64,000 nucleotides of DNA from Armatimonadia bacterium (GCA_039679385.1 JBDKVB010000070.1:1-64000), one strand, 5' to 3'. Shown: positions 1-10,159, numbered from the stretch's first letter. Numbers and translations: made by a program. Notes: generated by a model not told the origin, from the letters alone.

Positions 1-3000
1 GACCTGCACTACCAGAAGACCGACGGCACCTCCGGCGGCTTCTACGCGAACGACTGGCGACCGAAGCCGGACATCCAGGGCGAGGGCCAGTGCACCTTCA
101 CGGTGCCCATCCGTCCGGTGGAGAACCTGGCCACCGTCACACTGATCCTCTTCACCGCGCCGGGAGGTGAGTGGGCCAAACAGACCCGCCTGGTCACCTC
201 CTCTCCTCTGCCGGTCGTTGATACAGACCCCGGCTACACGATCTGGTCGAAGCAGGTGCGCTGGAACAAGAGCTGGATCGCCTTCGACTGGACCAGCCTC
301 CAGAAGCCACTGACCGAAGGCGACAAGCTGCAAGTCACCCTCGAGTACTACCTCGATCCGGCCGACCACTACAAGCAGACGACGCTGAACCTGGAGGCCC
401 TGGGACCCCGTGTGCCCAAGCCGGGAGTGCCGGAGCCGATCAGCTTCGCCAACACCCAGCATCTGTGGTATGGCGCGCAGAAGGCCGTCATCCAGCCTGG
501 ACGCGGTAGCCACACCTTCACCCTCACGATCCCCAAGACGCAGCCGCAGAACTCCCTCCTGATGCTGGCGCTCTTCAACGAGTCCCGCGGGAAGCGCTGG
601 CCCTGGGATGTGCGGGCCTCGGTCGGATACCAGCGCAAGGGCGGCTTCTTCGAACTGGAGACGACAAAGCCCGCCAACCTCTTCACCTATGACGAGTCGG
701 TCCGCATCCTGGCCAGGCTCAAGCAGGCGGCCACGCCCGGTACGAGCAGGGTTCTGCGCTACACCGTCCATGACGCAGAGCGCAATCAGGTCGCCAGTGG
801 CGAGGTTCCCTTCACCGTCGAGCGTGAGGGTCAGACCATCCCCGTTGACGTGCAGCTCACCCGGCGCGGCACCTTCCTGTTCCACGCTGAGGTCGACGGC
901 TGGGAGTCCCGCGAGACCACCTTCTGCCGCATCCCCGACGTGATGAAGCTGACCGGTGGTGCGCCCACGCCCTTCGGAATGACGGTGCACTGCGCTCCGT
1001 CGCTGGAGCCTCGCACCCGACGCACCTTCGAGGCAGCCCGTCTCCTGGGCCTCACCAACTGCCGCTCCTTCACCGAGTGGACTACGCTTCAGCCCGGCCC
1101 GGATACCTACGCCTTCCCCTACTGGGAAAGCTTCTTCAACACGGTCCAGGAGCTTGGGATCGACACCACGCTGTGCATCTACAACCCACCAGCCTGGGTG
1201 ATGCCGCAAGGCCAGATGATCGGCTACCGCATGTTCGACTGTGACCTGCCGGCCTTCGGCAAGATGGTCAAGACGGTCAGCGAGCGCTACAAGGGCAAGT
1301 TCGGCGGCTGGGAGTGGCTCAACGAGATCTGCCCCGGCGGTACGGCGGACTCCGTCGGCGACTATGTCAAGCTTTGCCGCGCGGGAGTCGAGGCGGCTCG
1401 CAGTGTAGACCCGAAACTGCGCTCCGTGATGGCCGGTGGACTGTGGCCACGCAACTTCCGCCTCGACGTGCTCAACGCCGGTGCGGGCAAGTACATCGAC
1501 ACGCTGCCGATCCACTACGGGAACGGCAGCGGCATCCAGGAGGCCCGCGACGACCTGACCTCCTTCGGCCTCGATCAGGTCGCCGTCTGGGACAACGAGT
1601 CCGCGGGCGAGATGATCCAGTGGGACAAGCCCGGACTTGACGTGGTCTCCGAGACCACCAAGTCGAACTGGGTGCTGAACCAGTGGACCGATGAGCTCTG
1701 CGCCGGGGCGCAGAAGCTGATCTACTTCGGCGGCCAGGGGAATGCCATCGGCGACTTCGACTACCTCCTCGCCGACCACTCCCCGCTGCCGGTCGCTGCG
1801 ACGCTGGCCGTGTTCTCCAGCAAGCTGTGGGACGCCAAGCCCCTCGGCCTGTTCACCTCGGAAGGCAAGGCTGGAGTGTTCCACGTCTTCGAGCACCAGG
1901 GCAAGCCGGTGATCGTGGCCTCCACTAACGAACCTGCCGGGGAGGAAGTCGCCCTCGCTGTCGGAACGCCGGAAGTGGTGCTCACCGACCACCAGGGCAA
2001 CGAGACCCGCATCGCCACTCGCGACGGAGTTGCAGCACTGCCCCTCAAGCCCCTGCGCTGCTTTGTCGAGGGCGCGGATCTGGACGTCGTCAAGGCCTAC
2101 CTGGCACCGGCGATCCAGGTCCCGAATGCAGGCGGGAAGCGCGAGGTGATCGGCTCACGCCCCACGGTCAGCGTGCTCAGTGGCCAACCTTCGAGCATCC
2201 CCGTGCGGCTCTGGAACCCTTACTCGCAGCAGCTTGAGGGCACCTTGACGCTTGACCTCCCGGCGGGCTGGACTGCTCAGCGCGAGCTTGCGTTCTCGGT
2301 CGCACCAGGGCAGACGCAGGTCGTGAACTTCCCGGTGACGGTGCCCACGGAGGTGCAGCCCGGAGCCTTCCCACAGCGCCTCACTGTGCGCTATGCCTGG
2401 GCCAAGCTGCCCGTGGTGCAAAAGCCGATGGTTCTCTCGGTCTTCAGCCGAGAGAGCGTGGGGAACCTGCTCAAGAACGGGGACTTCGAGGCGGTGGAGG
2501 CCGATGGCGTCACTCCGCAGGTCTGGCGGGGCACCAACGCAAGGGCCTTCCCGGCCAAGGACCTTGGCCTCGGTCTCGGACGCAAGGTCCTGCGCTTCGA
2601 GAACGCGCCGACCTGGGCGCACCAGTCCCAACAGCTCAAGCTCCAGGGCGGCCTCACCTATCTGTACACAGCCTGGGTCTGGAATCAGGGCATGCAGGGC
2701 GGCTCCAACATCAGCCAGACCATGACCGACGGTTCGCGTCGCGACCTGTACGACAAGCAGGTGCTCGACATCGGCGACAGCACGCCCTACTGGCAGGTCT
2801 TCACCTGTCGGTACAAGGCTCCGGTCGATCTCGCGACCGTGGGCTTCGTACCGGTGACTCAGGGCTCCGGCTGGGCGGCCTACGACAACCTGCGGGTGAC
2901 GGTCTTCGAGGGCACCGACTACGCCGCCGAGGCGTGGCGCGTTGCCAAGCCTCCGACGATCGACGGCAAGCTGGACGACTGGGACCTGAAGTGCCCGGTC

Positions 3001-3579
3001 CCGCTCATCGGTCGCAACCAACTCCAGGTCCACGACGCGGGCTATCAGTGGACGCCGCAGAACCTCAACGGTGTGGCCTATCTGGCCTGGGACACGAAGA
3101 ACCTGTACCTCGCCGTGCAGGTCCTCGACGACCAGCACCGAACCGCCGGCGAGGGCGAGACCGTCACCGACGGCGACAGCCTGATCCTGGCCTTCGACCC
3201 CTCGGCGGGTGGCACGACCGGTTCCCGTGAGGCGGCTGCGTACTATGTCTCTTCGCAGTCACCCACGGGTGGCAGCGGCACCGTCACGCTCTGGCGCTCA
3301 CGCCAGCACAGCGGAGGGAGACCCTCGGGGCATCTGGCGCGCGACTCCTCGGTGTACGAAATTGTCGTCAAGCCCGGTGACGGAGGCTGCGTCTACGAGA
3401 TGCGGCTTCCCCTGAGCGAGCTGGGCGGCATCTCCGGCGCCTTCGCCACCAAGCTCGGGGGCTCGATCCAGCTCAACGACAACGACGGGAAGGGCCTCGC
3501 GGCGCAGATGAACTGGGGTGGAGGTCTGAGCCCGACCTGGGCGCCAGCCTCCTTCGGACGCATCACCCTGGTGGAGTAG
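1..3579 (+). CDS. Large clan GH-A glycoside hydrolase-like protein with C-terminal carbohydrate-binding modules (5' partial)
   Basis: The reading frame is open from base 1, so the N terminus lies outside the window; 1,192 residues are visible. The centre (about in-window residues 320-640) looks like a clan GH-A TIM barrel of the GH39/GH42 kind. The motif WEWLNE places a likely acid/base Glu at residue 442, and VWDNESAGE places a likely nucleophile Glu at 533. After the barrel come an immunoglobulin-like region (about 700-800), a jelly-roll module beginning NLLKNGDFEA, and a C-terminal CBM9-like module beginning TIDGKLDDWD. The protein is probably secreted, but its signal peptide is outside the window. 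The substrate cannot be read from the sequence. It is followed by a hairpin terminator and faces a small convergent gene. Family assignment rests on motif spacing only; the residues are directly visible. Confidence 0.75.
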   Translation, partial: DLHYQKTDGTSGGFYANDWRPKPDIQGEGQCTFTVPIRPVENLATVTLILFTAPGGEWAKQTRLVTSSPLPVVDTDPGYTIWSKQVRWNKSWIAFDWTSLQKPLTEGDKLQVTLEYYLDPADHYKQTTLNLEALGPRVPKPGVPEPISFANTQHLWYGAQKAVIQPGRGSHTFTLTIPKTQPQNSLLMLALFNESRGKRWPWDVRASVGYQRKGGFFELETTKPANLFTYDESVRILARLKQAATPGTSRVLRYTVHDAERNQVASGEVPFTVEREGQTIPVDVQLTRRGTFLFHAEVDGWESRETTFCRIPDVMKLTGGAPTPFGMTVHCAPSLEPRTRRTFEAARLLGLTNCRSFTEWTTLQPGPDTYAFPYWESFFNTVQELGIDTTLCIYNPPAWVMPQGQMIGYRMFDCDLPAFGKMVKTVSERYKGKFGGWEWLNEICPGGTADSVGDYVKLCRAGVEAARSVDPKLRSVMAGGLWPRNFRLDVLNAGAGKYIDTLPIHYGNGSGIQEARDDLTSFGLDQVAVWDNESAGEMIQWDKPGLDVVSETTKSNWVLNQWTDELCAGAQKLIYFGGQGNAIGDFDYLLADHSPLPVAATLAVFSSKLWDAKPLGLFTSEGKAGVFHVFEHQGKPVIVASTNEPAGEEVALAVGTPEVVLTDHQGNETRIATRDGVAALPLKPLRCFVEGADLDVVKAYLAPAIQVPNAGGKREVIGSRPTVSVLSGQPSSIPVRLWNPYSQQLEGTLTLDLPAGWTAQRELAFSVAPGQTQVVNFPVTVPTEVQPGAFPQRLTVRYAWAKLPVVQKPMVLSVFSRESVGNLLKNGDFEAVEADGVTPQVWRGTNARAFPAKDLGLGLGRKVLRFENAPTWAHQSQQLKLQGGLTYLYTAWVWNQGMQGGSNISQTMTDGSRRDLYDKQVLDIGDSTPYWQVFTCRYKAPVDLATVGFVPVTQGSGWAAYDNLRVTVFEGTDYAAEAWRVAKPPTIDGKLDDWDLKCPVPLIGRNQLQVHDAGYQWTPQNLNGVAYLAWDTKNLYLAVQVLDDQHRTAGEGETVTDGDSLILAFDPSAGGTTGSREAAAYYVSSQSPTGGSGTVTLWRSRQHSGGRPSGHLARDSSVYEIVVKPGDGGCVYEMRLPLSELGGISGAFATKLGGSIQLNDNDGKGLAAQMNWGGGLSPTWAPASFGRITLVE

Positions 3580-3611
3580 CCGAAGGGCCAGGCGCCAACA
3601 GCAAGCGACAT

Positions 3612-3647
3612 CGGCCGGCTGCTCTTGTCACGGGCAGCCGGTCGTTT
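3612..3647 (+). terminator. Intrinsic terminator after the first glycoside hydrolase gene
   Basis: Arms 3612-3622 (CGGCCGGCTGC) and 3634-3644 (GCAGCCGGTCG) pair over 11 bp with one G-T wobble, and TTT follows. It lies 33 bases after the stop at 3579 and right beside the stop of the convergent small gene. Confidence 0.6.
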
Positions 3648-3914
3648 CTATGCCTCGTCGAAGGACAGCACTGCCACGTCTCCGGGCTTCAGCCGAACCC
3701 CTTCTGCGAAGCCCAGGAACCGGTGCTCGTGCCAGCCCGTTCCGCGGCAATTGCAGGGCTCGGAGTGGACGGTGACGCGCAGCTCTTCCTTCCCTACCCG
3801 GACCGTCGTTTCCTCACCCGGAGCGGCGACCTTCTGCCAGTGGGTCTTGGGCAAGCAGACACAGAGACCGAAGTCCTCTCTGCAGAGCACCTTCCGTCGG
3901 ATCGGAGCAGACAT
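3648..3914 (-). CDS. Small Cys/His-containing protein of unknown function
   Basis: This 88-residue protein has no family I recognise. It contains LCVCLP near residue 17 and PCNCRGTGWHEH near residue 53, so two CxC pairs and nearby His residues could bind a metal. The remainder reads like a small beta-barrel (VRVGKEELRVTV, then LKPGDVAVLSF). There is no signal peptide, so it is probably cytoplasmic. A purine-rich GGGGAGG lies about 13 bases before the ATG, which is a long spacing for a ribosome binding site. The gene is convergent with the upstream hydrolase and divergent from the next. Codon use resembles the neighbours, and no longer frame competes on either strand, which favours a real gene. 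Confidence 0.55.
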   Translation of the reverse strand: MSAPIRRKVLCREDFGLCVCLPKTHWQKVAAPGEETTVRVGKEELRVTVHSEPCNCRGTGWHEHRFLGFAEGVRLKPGDVAVLSFDEA

Positions 3915-4115
3915 GCGCTGTAGCGGCCTCCCCTGAGCTGCCTTCGCAAGTGACTGTCACATCCTCGTTGCTGCGCACTTCGCGCCGGATCGCCGAACAC
4001 CTCTCCTCCCGGCAGAGGTATCTGGCAACGCGGGCCGGAAGTAGACTCTCGTGCGAACTCGGCCCATGCCACCGCAGCCCAGGCCCTCAGTCGTCGCGCC
4101 AAGGGAGTGACCCCG

Positions 4116-6923
4116 ATGACCCGCAGCATCCTGGTGAAGGGCGCCGTGCTCCTTGCGATCCTGCTGACCGCTACCTGCCTGGCCCAGCAACCGACGACGA
4201 TGGCGGTGCCCAATGCCGGACTCGAGGAGGGTGTTGAGGGGCCGACGGGATGGACAGCCTCGGCCGGTGAGGGCGGAGAAGGGGCCTTCGCCTGGGACAC
4301 CGAGCACAAGCACTCGGGGAACCGGTCCTACCGCGTCACCAAGCTCGGCAGTGGCGGCCACACACTTCTCTCCGGCCCGATGGTCAGCGTCGAGCCCGGC
4401 AAGACTGTTCGCGTCACCGCCTGGGTCTACCCTCTCAAGAACCTCCGCCGCGGCGTCTACTTCATGATCAGCCAGTACCCCACCGGCAAGGATCAGTGGG
4501 ACCTGCCCAACACCTTCGGCGACACCAGCCAGCCGCTTGTAGCCGGTGAATGGCAGCAACTCTCGGTGCTGGTCCAGGTCAGGCCCGGCAACGACCGCCT
4601 GCGCATCCAGTGCGTTCAGGCCTTTGCACCCTCCGACCTGTGCTGGGATGACTTCGCCGTCACCGACGCCGCGGCAATCCCTGAGACTAAGCCGCGCTAC
4701 GAACCGCCGGTCAAGGAGATGGTCCCAGACCTGGAAGCTGCGAAGGCGGTCGTCGCTCGTCGTGCGCGTGCGCAGGTCCGTGTCGAGCAGATCGCCGGTC
4801 GACCGCGGCTGTTCGTCGACGGTAAGGCGACCCCCTGGGCCTGGTATGTGAGCCCCTTCTGGAACCCGCAGGACGCCCAGGTTGGCGACTTCCTGCGGGC
4901 CGGAGTCCGCGTGTACCTGGTCCCGCTCGTTCTCGGCTCGGGAGTGTATGGCGAACGCGGCCCCTGGAAGGGTCCCGGGCGCTATGACTTCGCCGAGGTC
5001 GATGACCTGCTGTGGCGCATCCTGCGCGTTGACCCCGAGGGCTACGTGGTCTTCTACATGGCCTGCGACCCCTACCGCGACTGGGGCCGAGACAATCCCG
5101 ATGACGTCACCTGCGACCAGAACGGCCGCAAGGCGATTGTCGACATGCACCCGAAACGCTGGGGTGACGATCCGCAGGGGCGTGAACGCTTCGGGCCGTC
5201 GCTGGTCTCCCTGAAGCTGCGGGAAGACGTCTCGGGCTGCCTGCGAGCGTTGGTCAAGCACGTCGAGTCAAGCGAACCGGGGAAGGCCGTGATCGGTTAC
5301 CACGTAGCGGGGCTGAACGATGGCCAGTGGTTCCAGTGGGCCAGGTACGACCCCGCAGACCTGCACCTCGCCGACTACTGCCCTGGTGCCCAGGCCTCCT
5401 TCCGCTCGTGGCTCAGGAATCGCTACCACGGCGACGAGGCCGCCTTCCGCAAGGCCTGGAGGAACCCGAACCTGACCTTCGAGACCGCACGAGTTCCCGC
5501 GGGCGACCGCCTCTGGGCCGACGGCGACCTCCTCGACCCGGCAACCCACCAGGATGTGGCCGACCACACGCGCTTCTACAGCGAGGGCGTGGCCGAGAAC
5601 GTACTGGCCCTTGCGTCGCTCCTGAAGGCGGAGACGCCACGACGCGTCCTCTGCGGCACCTACTACGAGGACATCACCTGCAACTCCGCCAACCATGTCG
5701 CCCTGGGACGGCTGCTGGAGGGCGATGCCCTGGACTACCTTGCAGGGCCCGCTGCCTACGGCATCCGCATGGCCGGTTTCCAGGGCGCGGTTCGGTCGGT
5801 CTTCGGCTCCACGCTCCTGCACGGCAAGACCTACCTCACCGAGCAGGACTGGCGCTCCTGGCACTCGGTGCCGGACAGTCCCGCCAACAACCTCGCCTGG
5901 GGACGCGCCGAGACGGCCGAAATCCACAACGCCATGGTGCGTCGCGAGTGCGGGATGATGCTGGCCTTCGGCACCGGCACCTGGTGGTATGACATGAGCG
6001 GCGGCTGGTTCCGCGACGACCAGATCATGGCCGGAATCGCCGAAGCCCTGCGAGCCTTCGGTCGCGACCTCTCCCTCACCGAGCCTCCTCGCGCAGACCT
6101 CGCTGTGATCGTCAGTGAGGAGAGCGACAGCTATGTCACGCCCAAGATGGGAGGCGCATACCGCTATGGCGGCGTGCTTCAGCAGATTCAGGAACTCAAC
6201 ACCGCCGGAGTACCGTACCGTCTCTACCTGCAGTCAGACCTGGGGGCCATGAAGCTCCCTGAGCACCGCGCCTACCTGTTCCTGAACCCCTACCTGCTTA
6301 CGGACACGGAGCGTCGCGCCGTCGAGAGTCTCAAGCGCGACGGCAAGCTGCTCCTCTTCGTCCACGCCCCCGGTGTAGTGGGTGCGGCCGACCCGGCGCA
6401 GGCGATCACGACGCTCTCGGGAATCACTGTACGCAGCGCTCCCGAGATCACCACACTGTCTGCCGTAGCCGATAGCGGTGACCACCCGCTTTTGAAGGCG
6501 ATGAACGGAGACCTGACCTTCTCCGGTGGACTCAAGGGACCGGCCTTCGAGGTCACCGACCCGAAGGCCGTCTCCTTGGGCCACTACCAGGGCACTGCGA
6601 AGGTCGCCTGCGCTGCTCGGGACTTCGGCGACTGGAAGGCCGTGTTCGCCGGCTGCCCCGGGCTGAGCGCGAGCTTCCTGCACGCTCTGGCGCAGTGGTC
6701 GGGCTGCTGGACGGCCTCGGAGCCGGGCGATGCGGTGTATGCCAACCAGCGCATTCTCACGGTCCACGCGCTCTACCCGGGTGAGAAGGTCCTTCGGCCG
6801 CTGGTCCGCTCCAAGGTCACCGACCTGACCTCCGGCCAGGTCCTCAGTGAGTCTGCCACCGAGATTCGCCTGAACCTGCGCCGTGGTGAGACGCGCTGGT
6901 TCTGGCTGGACCCGGCGCAGTAG
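4116..6923 (+). CDS. Secreted GH42-like (beta-galactosidase-type) protein with N-terminal carbohydrate-binding module
   Basis: This 935-residue protein starts with a Sec signal peptide (SILVKGAVLLAILLTATCLAQ). A CBM4/9-like jelly roll follows (about residues 30-190, beginning NAGLEEGVEG and ending CWDDFAVTD). A TIM barrel of the GH42 type spans about 220-640, and a domain resembling the GH42 trimerisation (glutaminase-like) region spans about 650-800. The expected Asn-Glu acid/base position reads LNDG (Asn401-Asp402), while Glu576 in YLTEQDW could be the nucleophile, so catalysis may be altered. An in-frame GTG lies nine bases upstream of the chosen ATG. The ATG at 4116 is preferred because AAGGGAG sits at normal distance from it but touches the GTG. 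The 200 bases upstream show no convincing promoter. Confidence 0.75.
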   Translation: MTRSILVKGAVLLAILLTATCLAQQPTTMAVPNAGLEEGVEGPTGWTASAGEGGEGAFAWDTEHKHSGNRSYRVTKLGSGGHTLLSGPMVSVEPGKTVRVTAWVYPLKNLRRGVYFMISQYPTGKDQWDLPNTFGDTSQPLVAGEWQQLSVLVQVRPGNDRLRIQCVQAFAPSDLCWDDFAVTDAAAIPETKPRYEPPVKEMVPDLEAAKAVVARRARAQVRVEQIAGRPRLFVDGKATPWAWYVSPFWNPQDAQVGDFLRAGVRVYLVPLVLGSGVYGERGPWKGPGRYDFAEVDDLLWRILRVDPEGYVVFYMACDPYRDWGRDNPDDVTCDQNGRKAIVDMHPKRWGDDPQGRERFGPSLVSLKLREDVSGCLRALVKHVESSEPGKAVIGYHVAGLNDGQWFQWARYDPADLHLADYCPGAQASFRSWLRNRYHGDEAAFRKAWRNPNLTFETARVPAGDRLWADGDLLDPATHQDVADHTRFYSEGVAENVLALASLLKAETPRRVLCGTYYEDITCNSANHVALGRLLEGDALDYLAGPAAYGIRMAGFQGAVRSVFGSTLLHGKTYLTEQDWRSWHSVPDSPANNLAWGRAETAEIHNAMVRRECGMMLAFGTGTWWYDMSGGWFRDDQIMAGIAEALRAFGRDLSLTEPPRADLAVIVSEESDSYVTPKMGGAYRYGGVLQQIQELNTAGVPYRLYLQSDLGAMKLPEHRAYLFLNPYLLTDTERRAVESLKRDGKLLLFVHAPGVVGAADPAQAITTLSGITVRSAPEITTLSAVADSGDHPLLKAMNGDLTFSGGLKGPAFEVTDPKAVSLGHYQGTAKVACAARDFGDWKAVFAGCPGLSASFLHALAQWSGCWTASEPGDAVYANQRILTVHALYPGEKVLRPLVRSKVTDLTSGQVLSESATEIRLNLRRGETRWFWLDPAQ

Positions 6924-7062
6924 AAAGGGCCGATCGCTGCCGCTTGCCCGAGGAGGACCCCTGGCGCCAAAGGAGAAGTCCGCGCTCTGCCCTGGCGCAC
7001 ACGACTGCGTTCCGAGCCGACGCCCCCAATCACGAGTAGTCTCTGCGAAGGAGTGCTGCCCG

Positions 7063-10000
7063 ATGCGTTACGTACTGCTCGCCGCTGTGCTGGTTCTCTG
7101 CCTTCCCTGTTCCTGGTCCCAGACGGAAGCGCCGGTTACCCTCGGCGGCGTAACCTACGACCGAGTAGACCCTGGCGAGCCCTTCACCGAGGCCGCCAAG
7201 CCGGTACAGGACTGGGCACCACCTGCTCCCACGGCCACTGAGGCGGCGGCCGGGATGCTCGCCTACGTCGCACCCGATCCCGGGGAGTACCGTCCGTACC
7301 GGATCCCCCGGCCACAGGAGCGAACCGATCGGCTGCAGGTGTTCCTCTCCCCTGGTGAGGACGAGCCGGTCACCTTCGCCGTCTACAGTCTCGCCGAGCT
7401 CAAGGGCCTGACCATCACCGCGGATCTCAAGAACGCCCCGGTGACGATCGACCTCCGTCAGGAGCACTGCTGGCCGCAGCGCACCGGCTGGCGCTCGCGG
7501 CAGTGGTACACCACGCCCGAGTTGCTGTTGCCCTGTGCCGACGGCAAAAAGACGGTTCCCTACCAGCGCGGCGTCCTCAAGGAAGTCCCCTTCGACCTTG
7601 CTGCCGGGGAGAGCCAGGGGTTCTGGCTGACCCTCAGTGCTTCGGCAGAGGCCAAGCCGGGACGCTACGAGGCTCTCGTCTCTGTGGCAGCCGCCGGCAA
7701 GCCGGCGCTGCGGCTTCCCCTCACGATCGAGGTCCTTCCCATCAAGCTGCAGCGTCCGGCTGACCGCTCCTGGCTGATCTACGCCGACTCTTCCCGCTGG
7801 GACCGGATGAGCGAAGACCAGGCGCTGGCCGAACTCAGGGACTTCCGTCGCCACGGGATGGATGGTCTGGTCGAGGGGAACCTGGGCACGCCGGACGTCT
7901 CGGAGCTCCGCCAGGGCAAGGTCACTTACGATGCCTCGCGCTATCGCAAGTACACGGAGTTGTGCCGCAAGGCGGGCATGGACGGCCCGCACGTCATCAA
8001 CTCGGCCGGCCCCAACCTGGTGAAGAGCACTCTGGGAATCACGGCGGACCTGAACAAGGGCCAGTGGCCGCCGGAGGTGACGGCGGGCGTTCAGGCGATC
8101 GCGAAGGCCGCCGTGGCAGCCACGGCTGACATCCCTGCGAAGTGGTACTACTACGGCGTCGATGAGCCGACCGGCGACAACACCTACGCGATCCAGGACT
8201 ACCAGGCCTGGCATGACGGCGGCGCACAGACCTACGCCACCTTCTACGTCCCCAGTTTCCTTGAGAAGGCCAGTGCCTACCTGACCGCCCCCTGCTTCGT
8301 CGTCGGCCTCGTCAGCAACGAGAAGAGAGCCCAGGAGGCCCGCGAAGCCTGTGAGAAGACCGGCGCCGAGTTCTGGTGGTACGGGACAGGCTCCTACGTG
8401 AACCCCTTCCCGCAGGAGGGTTACCTGTGGCACAACCGCTATGGCGCCGGGCTGCTGTTCTGGAAGACCGGCGCACGGGCCGAGGTGACCTGGACCTTCT
8501 GCCGCCCGCACGAGGATGTGTTCAACGACTTCGACGGGAGCCGCGCGAACAGCGGCGAGCCCAAGGAGCAGTGCACGGCGTACCCGCACTTCCTCAAGCC
8601 GGAGGACTGGTTCACCTACCAGGGCGCGGTTCCGACCATCGCCTGGGAGGCCCTGCGCGAAGGCGTGGACGACTACCTGTACCTGTACACGCTCACCAGC
8701 CTGATCAAGCAGGCCCAGGCCAGCCCGATTGCAGCCGCACAGAAAGCGGCCGAGGAGGCTCAGGCCACGCTGCACGGCCTCGTCGACAGTGTGCCCTGGG
8801 CAAACCCCATGGGCCCGGTTGGCTTCGAGACCAAGCGGCTGCAGCAGGTCCGGCGCATGGTTGCGGATCGCATCCTCGGCCTCCAGGCAGCCCTTGCGGG
8901 ACAGGCCTACAATCCGCCCTCCTTGCGCGGGGAGCAGTTCAGCCTGCGAGTGAAGACCCGTCAGGTGCCGGCGGGCGCCTCGCTGCCGGTGATGTCGGCC
9001 GCCTCGACCACCACCGCGCCGACCATCGACGGCAAGCTGGACGATGACTGTTGGCAGAGCGCTGGTGTTGCGGGGAGCTTCGTGGACATCCGCGACGGTG
9101 AACCGGCGAAGCTGGCAACCACGGCCCGTCTTCTCGTTGACGACAAGGCCCTCTACGTAGGGTTCGATTGCCCCGAACCGCGCATGGGGGCGGTCGAGGC
9201 TAAGGAGAAGCAGCATGACGGAACGGTCTGGCTGGAGGACGAGGTGGAGCTATTCGTCGGCGGGGCTGCCCGCAGGCCCTATGCGCATCTGATCGTGACC
9301 ACCGCGAACGTGGTCCTCGATGAACGTAACCAGGACATGCAGGCCTGGAATCCGAAGCTTCAGACCGCCGTGCACAAGGGTGCCGACCGCTGGTCGGTGG
9401 AGATCGCTATCCCCTGGTCGGAGTTGGCCGCAGCGGGAGTGAACCGCGAACCGATCATGGCCTTCAACTTCGCCCGGGCTCGTCACACCGGCGCCGACCC
9501 GCAGACTCACACAGCCTGGTCCTGCACCTACAACGGTCTGCACATACCCGAGCGGTTCGGTCTGGCCCTGATGCAGCCCCAGACGGTGGCCCTGGAGGAG
9601 CTCCGGGCACCGGCGGCATGGGGCGCTCAGTCCCTGGGGATCACCCTCCGGAACACCTCGACCGCACCCGCGTCGGCTGAAGTCGCCGTGCGTGGAGCCG
9701 GTCGCCAGGTGGCCGGACTTGCGCCGGGTGAGAAGCGCAAGTTCGAGATCCCGGTCAACTTCCACCGCGCCGGGGATCGCCGGCTCAATGTCTCCTGGGG
9801 TGTTTGCGGCCAGTCCGCCTCCCATCTGCAGGTCCCGGCAACGATTCCGGAGCCCATGGCAGTGGCTCTGACCGGCGCCCTGGTCAGTCCGGGAGGTGCC
9901 GTTGACGCGTCGGTCAGTCTCGGCCTGTCTCCCTGTGAGCGCAAAGTGCACCAGCTCGTCGTCCGCGTGACCGACAGCAGAGGTACCCAGGAGTGCCGAC

Positions 10001-10140
10001 TGCCGGCCTGGCCGGGACTGGCCGTCAACCTCCCTGTGCGCGCCGCCGGTAGCGCCCAGGTGAAGGTGCTCCTGCTCGACAGCACAGGCAAGACGGTGGC
10101 GGAGAGCCCGGCCCACCGAGTCATGGTGCTTGCCGACTAA
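7063..10140 (+). CDS. Secreted GH123/DUF4091-like glycosidase with C-terminal CBM9-like module
   Basis: The protein has 1,025 residues. The ATG at 7063 is preceded by GAAGGAG with eight to ten bases of spacing, and the product begins with the signal peptide MRYVLLAAVLVLCLPCSWSQ. The frame stays open upstream to 6883, but that stretch has no signal peptide. Residues about 230-610 resemble the DUF4091/GH123 catalytic barrel; YYYGVDEP carries the Asp367-Glu368 pair that GH123 enzymes use in substrate-assisted hydrolysis of N-acetylhexosamines. From about 650, TIDGKLDDDCW and LYVGFDC mark a CBM9-like module, followed by a beta-rich tail. It lies 139 bases after the GH42-like gene and could share its transcript. 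The substrate is not provable here: DUF4091 proteins are broader than characterised GH123. Confidence 0.75.
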   Translation: MRYVLLAAVLVLCLPCSWSQTEAPVTLGGVTYDRVDPGEPFTEAAKPVQDWAPPAPTATEAAAGMLAYVAPDPGEYRPYRIPRPQERTDRLQVFLSPGEDEPVTFAVYSLAELKGLTITADLKNAPVTIDLRQEHCWPQRTGWRSRQWYTTPELLLPCADGKKTVPYQRGVLKEVPFDLAAGESQGFWLTLSASAEAKPGRYEALVSVAAAGKPALRLPLTIEVLPIKLQRPADRSWLIYADSSRWDRMSEDQALAELRDFRRHGMDGLVEGNLGTPDVSELRQGKVTYDASRYRKYTELCRKAGMDGPHVINSAGPNLVKSTLGITADLNKGQWPPEVTAGVQAIAKAAVAATADIPAKWYYYGVDEPTGDNTYAIQDYQAWHDGGAQTYATFYVPSFLEKASAYLTAPCFVVGLVSNEKRAQEAREACEKTGAEFWWYGTGSYVNPFPQEGYLWHNRYGAGLLFWKTGARAEVTWTFCRPHEDVFNDFDGSRANSGEPKEQCTAYPHFLKPEDWFTYQGAVPTIAWEALREGVDDYLYLYTLTSLIKQAQASPIAAAQKAAEEAQATLHGLVDSVPWANPMGPVGFETKRLQQVRRMVADRILGLQAALAGQAYNPPSLRGEQFSLRVKTRQVPAGASLPVMSAASTTTAPTIDGKLDDDCWQSAGVAGSFVDIRDGEPAKLATTARLLVDDKALYVGFDCPEPRMGAVEAKEKQHDGTVWLEDEVELFVGGAARRPYAHLIVTTANVVLDERNQDMQAWNPKLQTAVHKGADRWSVEIAIPWSELAAAGVNREPIMAFNFARARHTGADPQTHTAWSCTYNGLHIPERFGLALMQPQTVALEELRAPAAWGAQSLGITLRNTSTAPASAEVAVRGAGRQVAGLAPGEKRKFEIPVNFHRAGDRRLNVSWGVCGQSASHLQVPATIPEPMAVALTGALVSPGGAVDASVSLGLSPCERKVHQLVVRVTDSRGTQECRLPAWPGLAVNLPVRAAGSAQVKVLLLDSTGKTVAESPAHRVMVLAD

Positions 10141-10159
10141 CCCCATCCCAGAACTAAAG

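Noticed and set aside
2155-3138. A 327-residue open frame on the - strand
   Set aside because: It is antisense to the C-terminal modules of the first hydrolase; no family features.
7030-9216. A 728-residue open frame on the - strand
   Set aside because: It is fully antisense to the GH123-like gene, shows no domain or signal, and has the composition of a GC-rich mirror frame.
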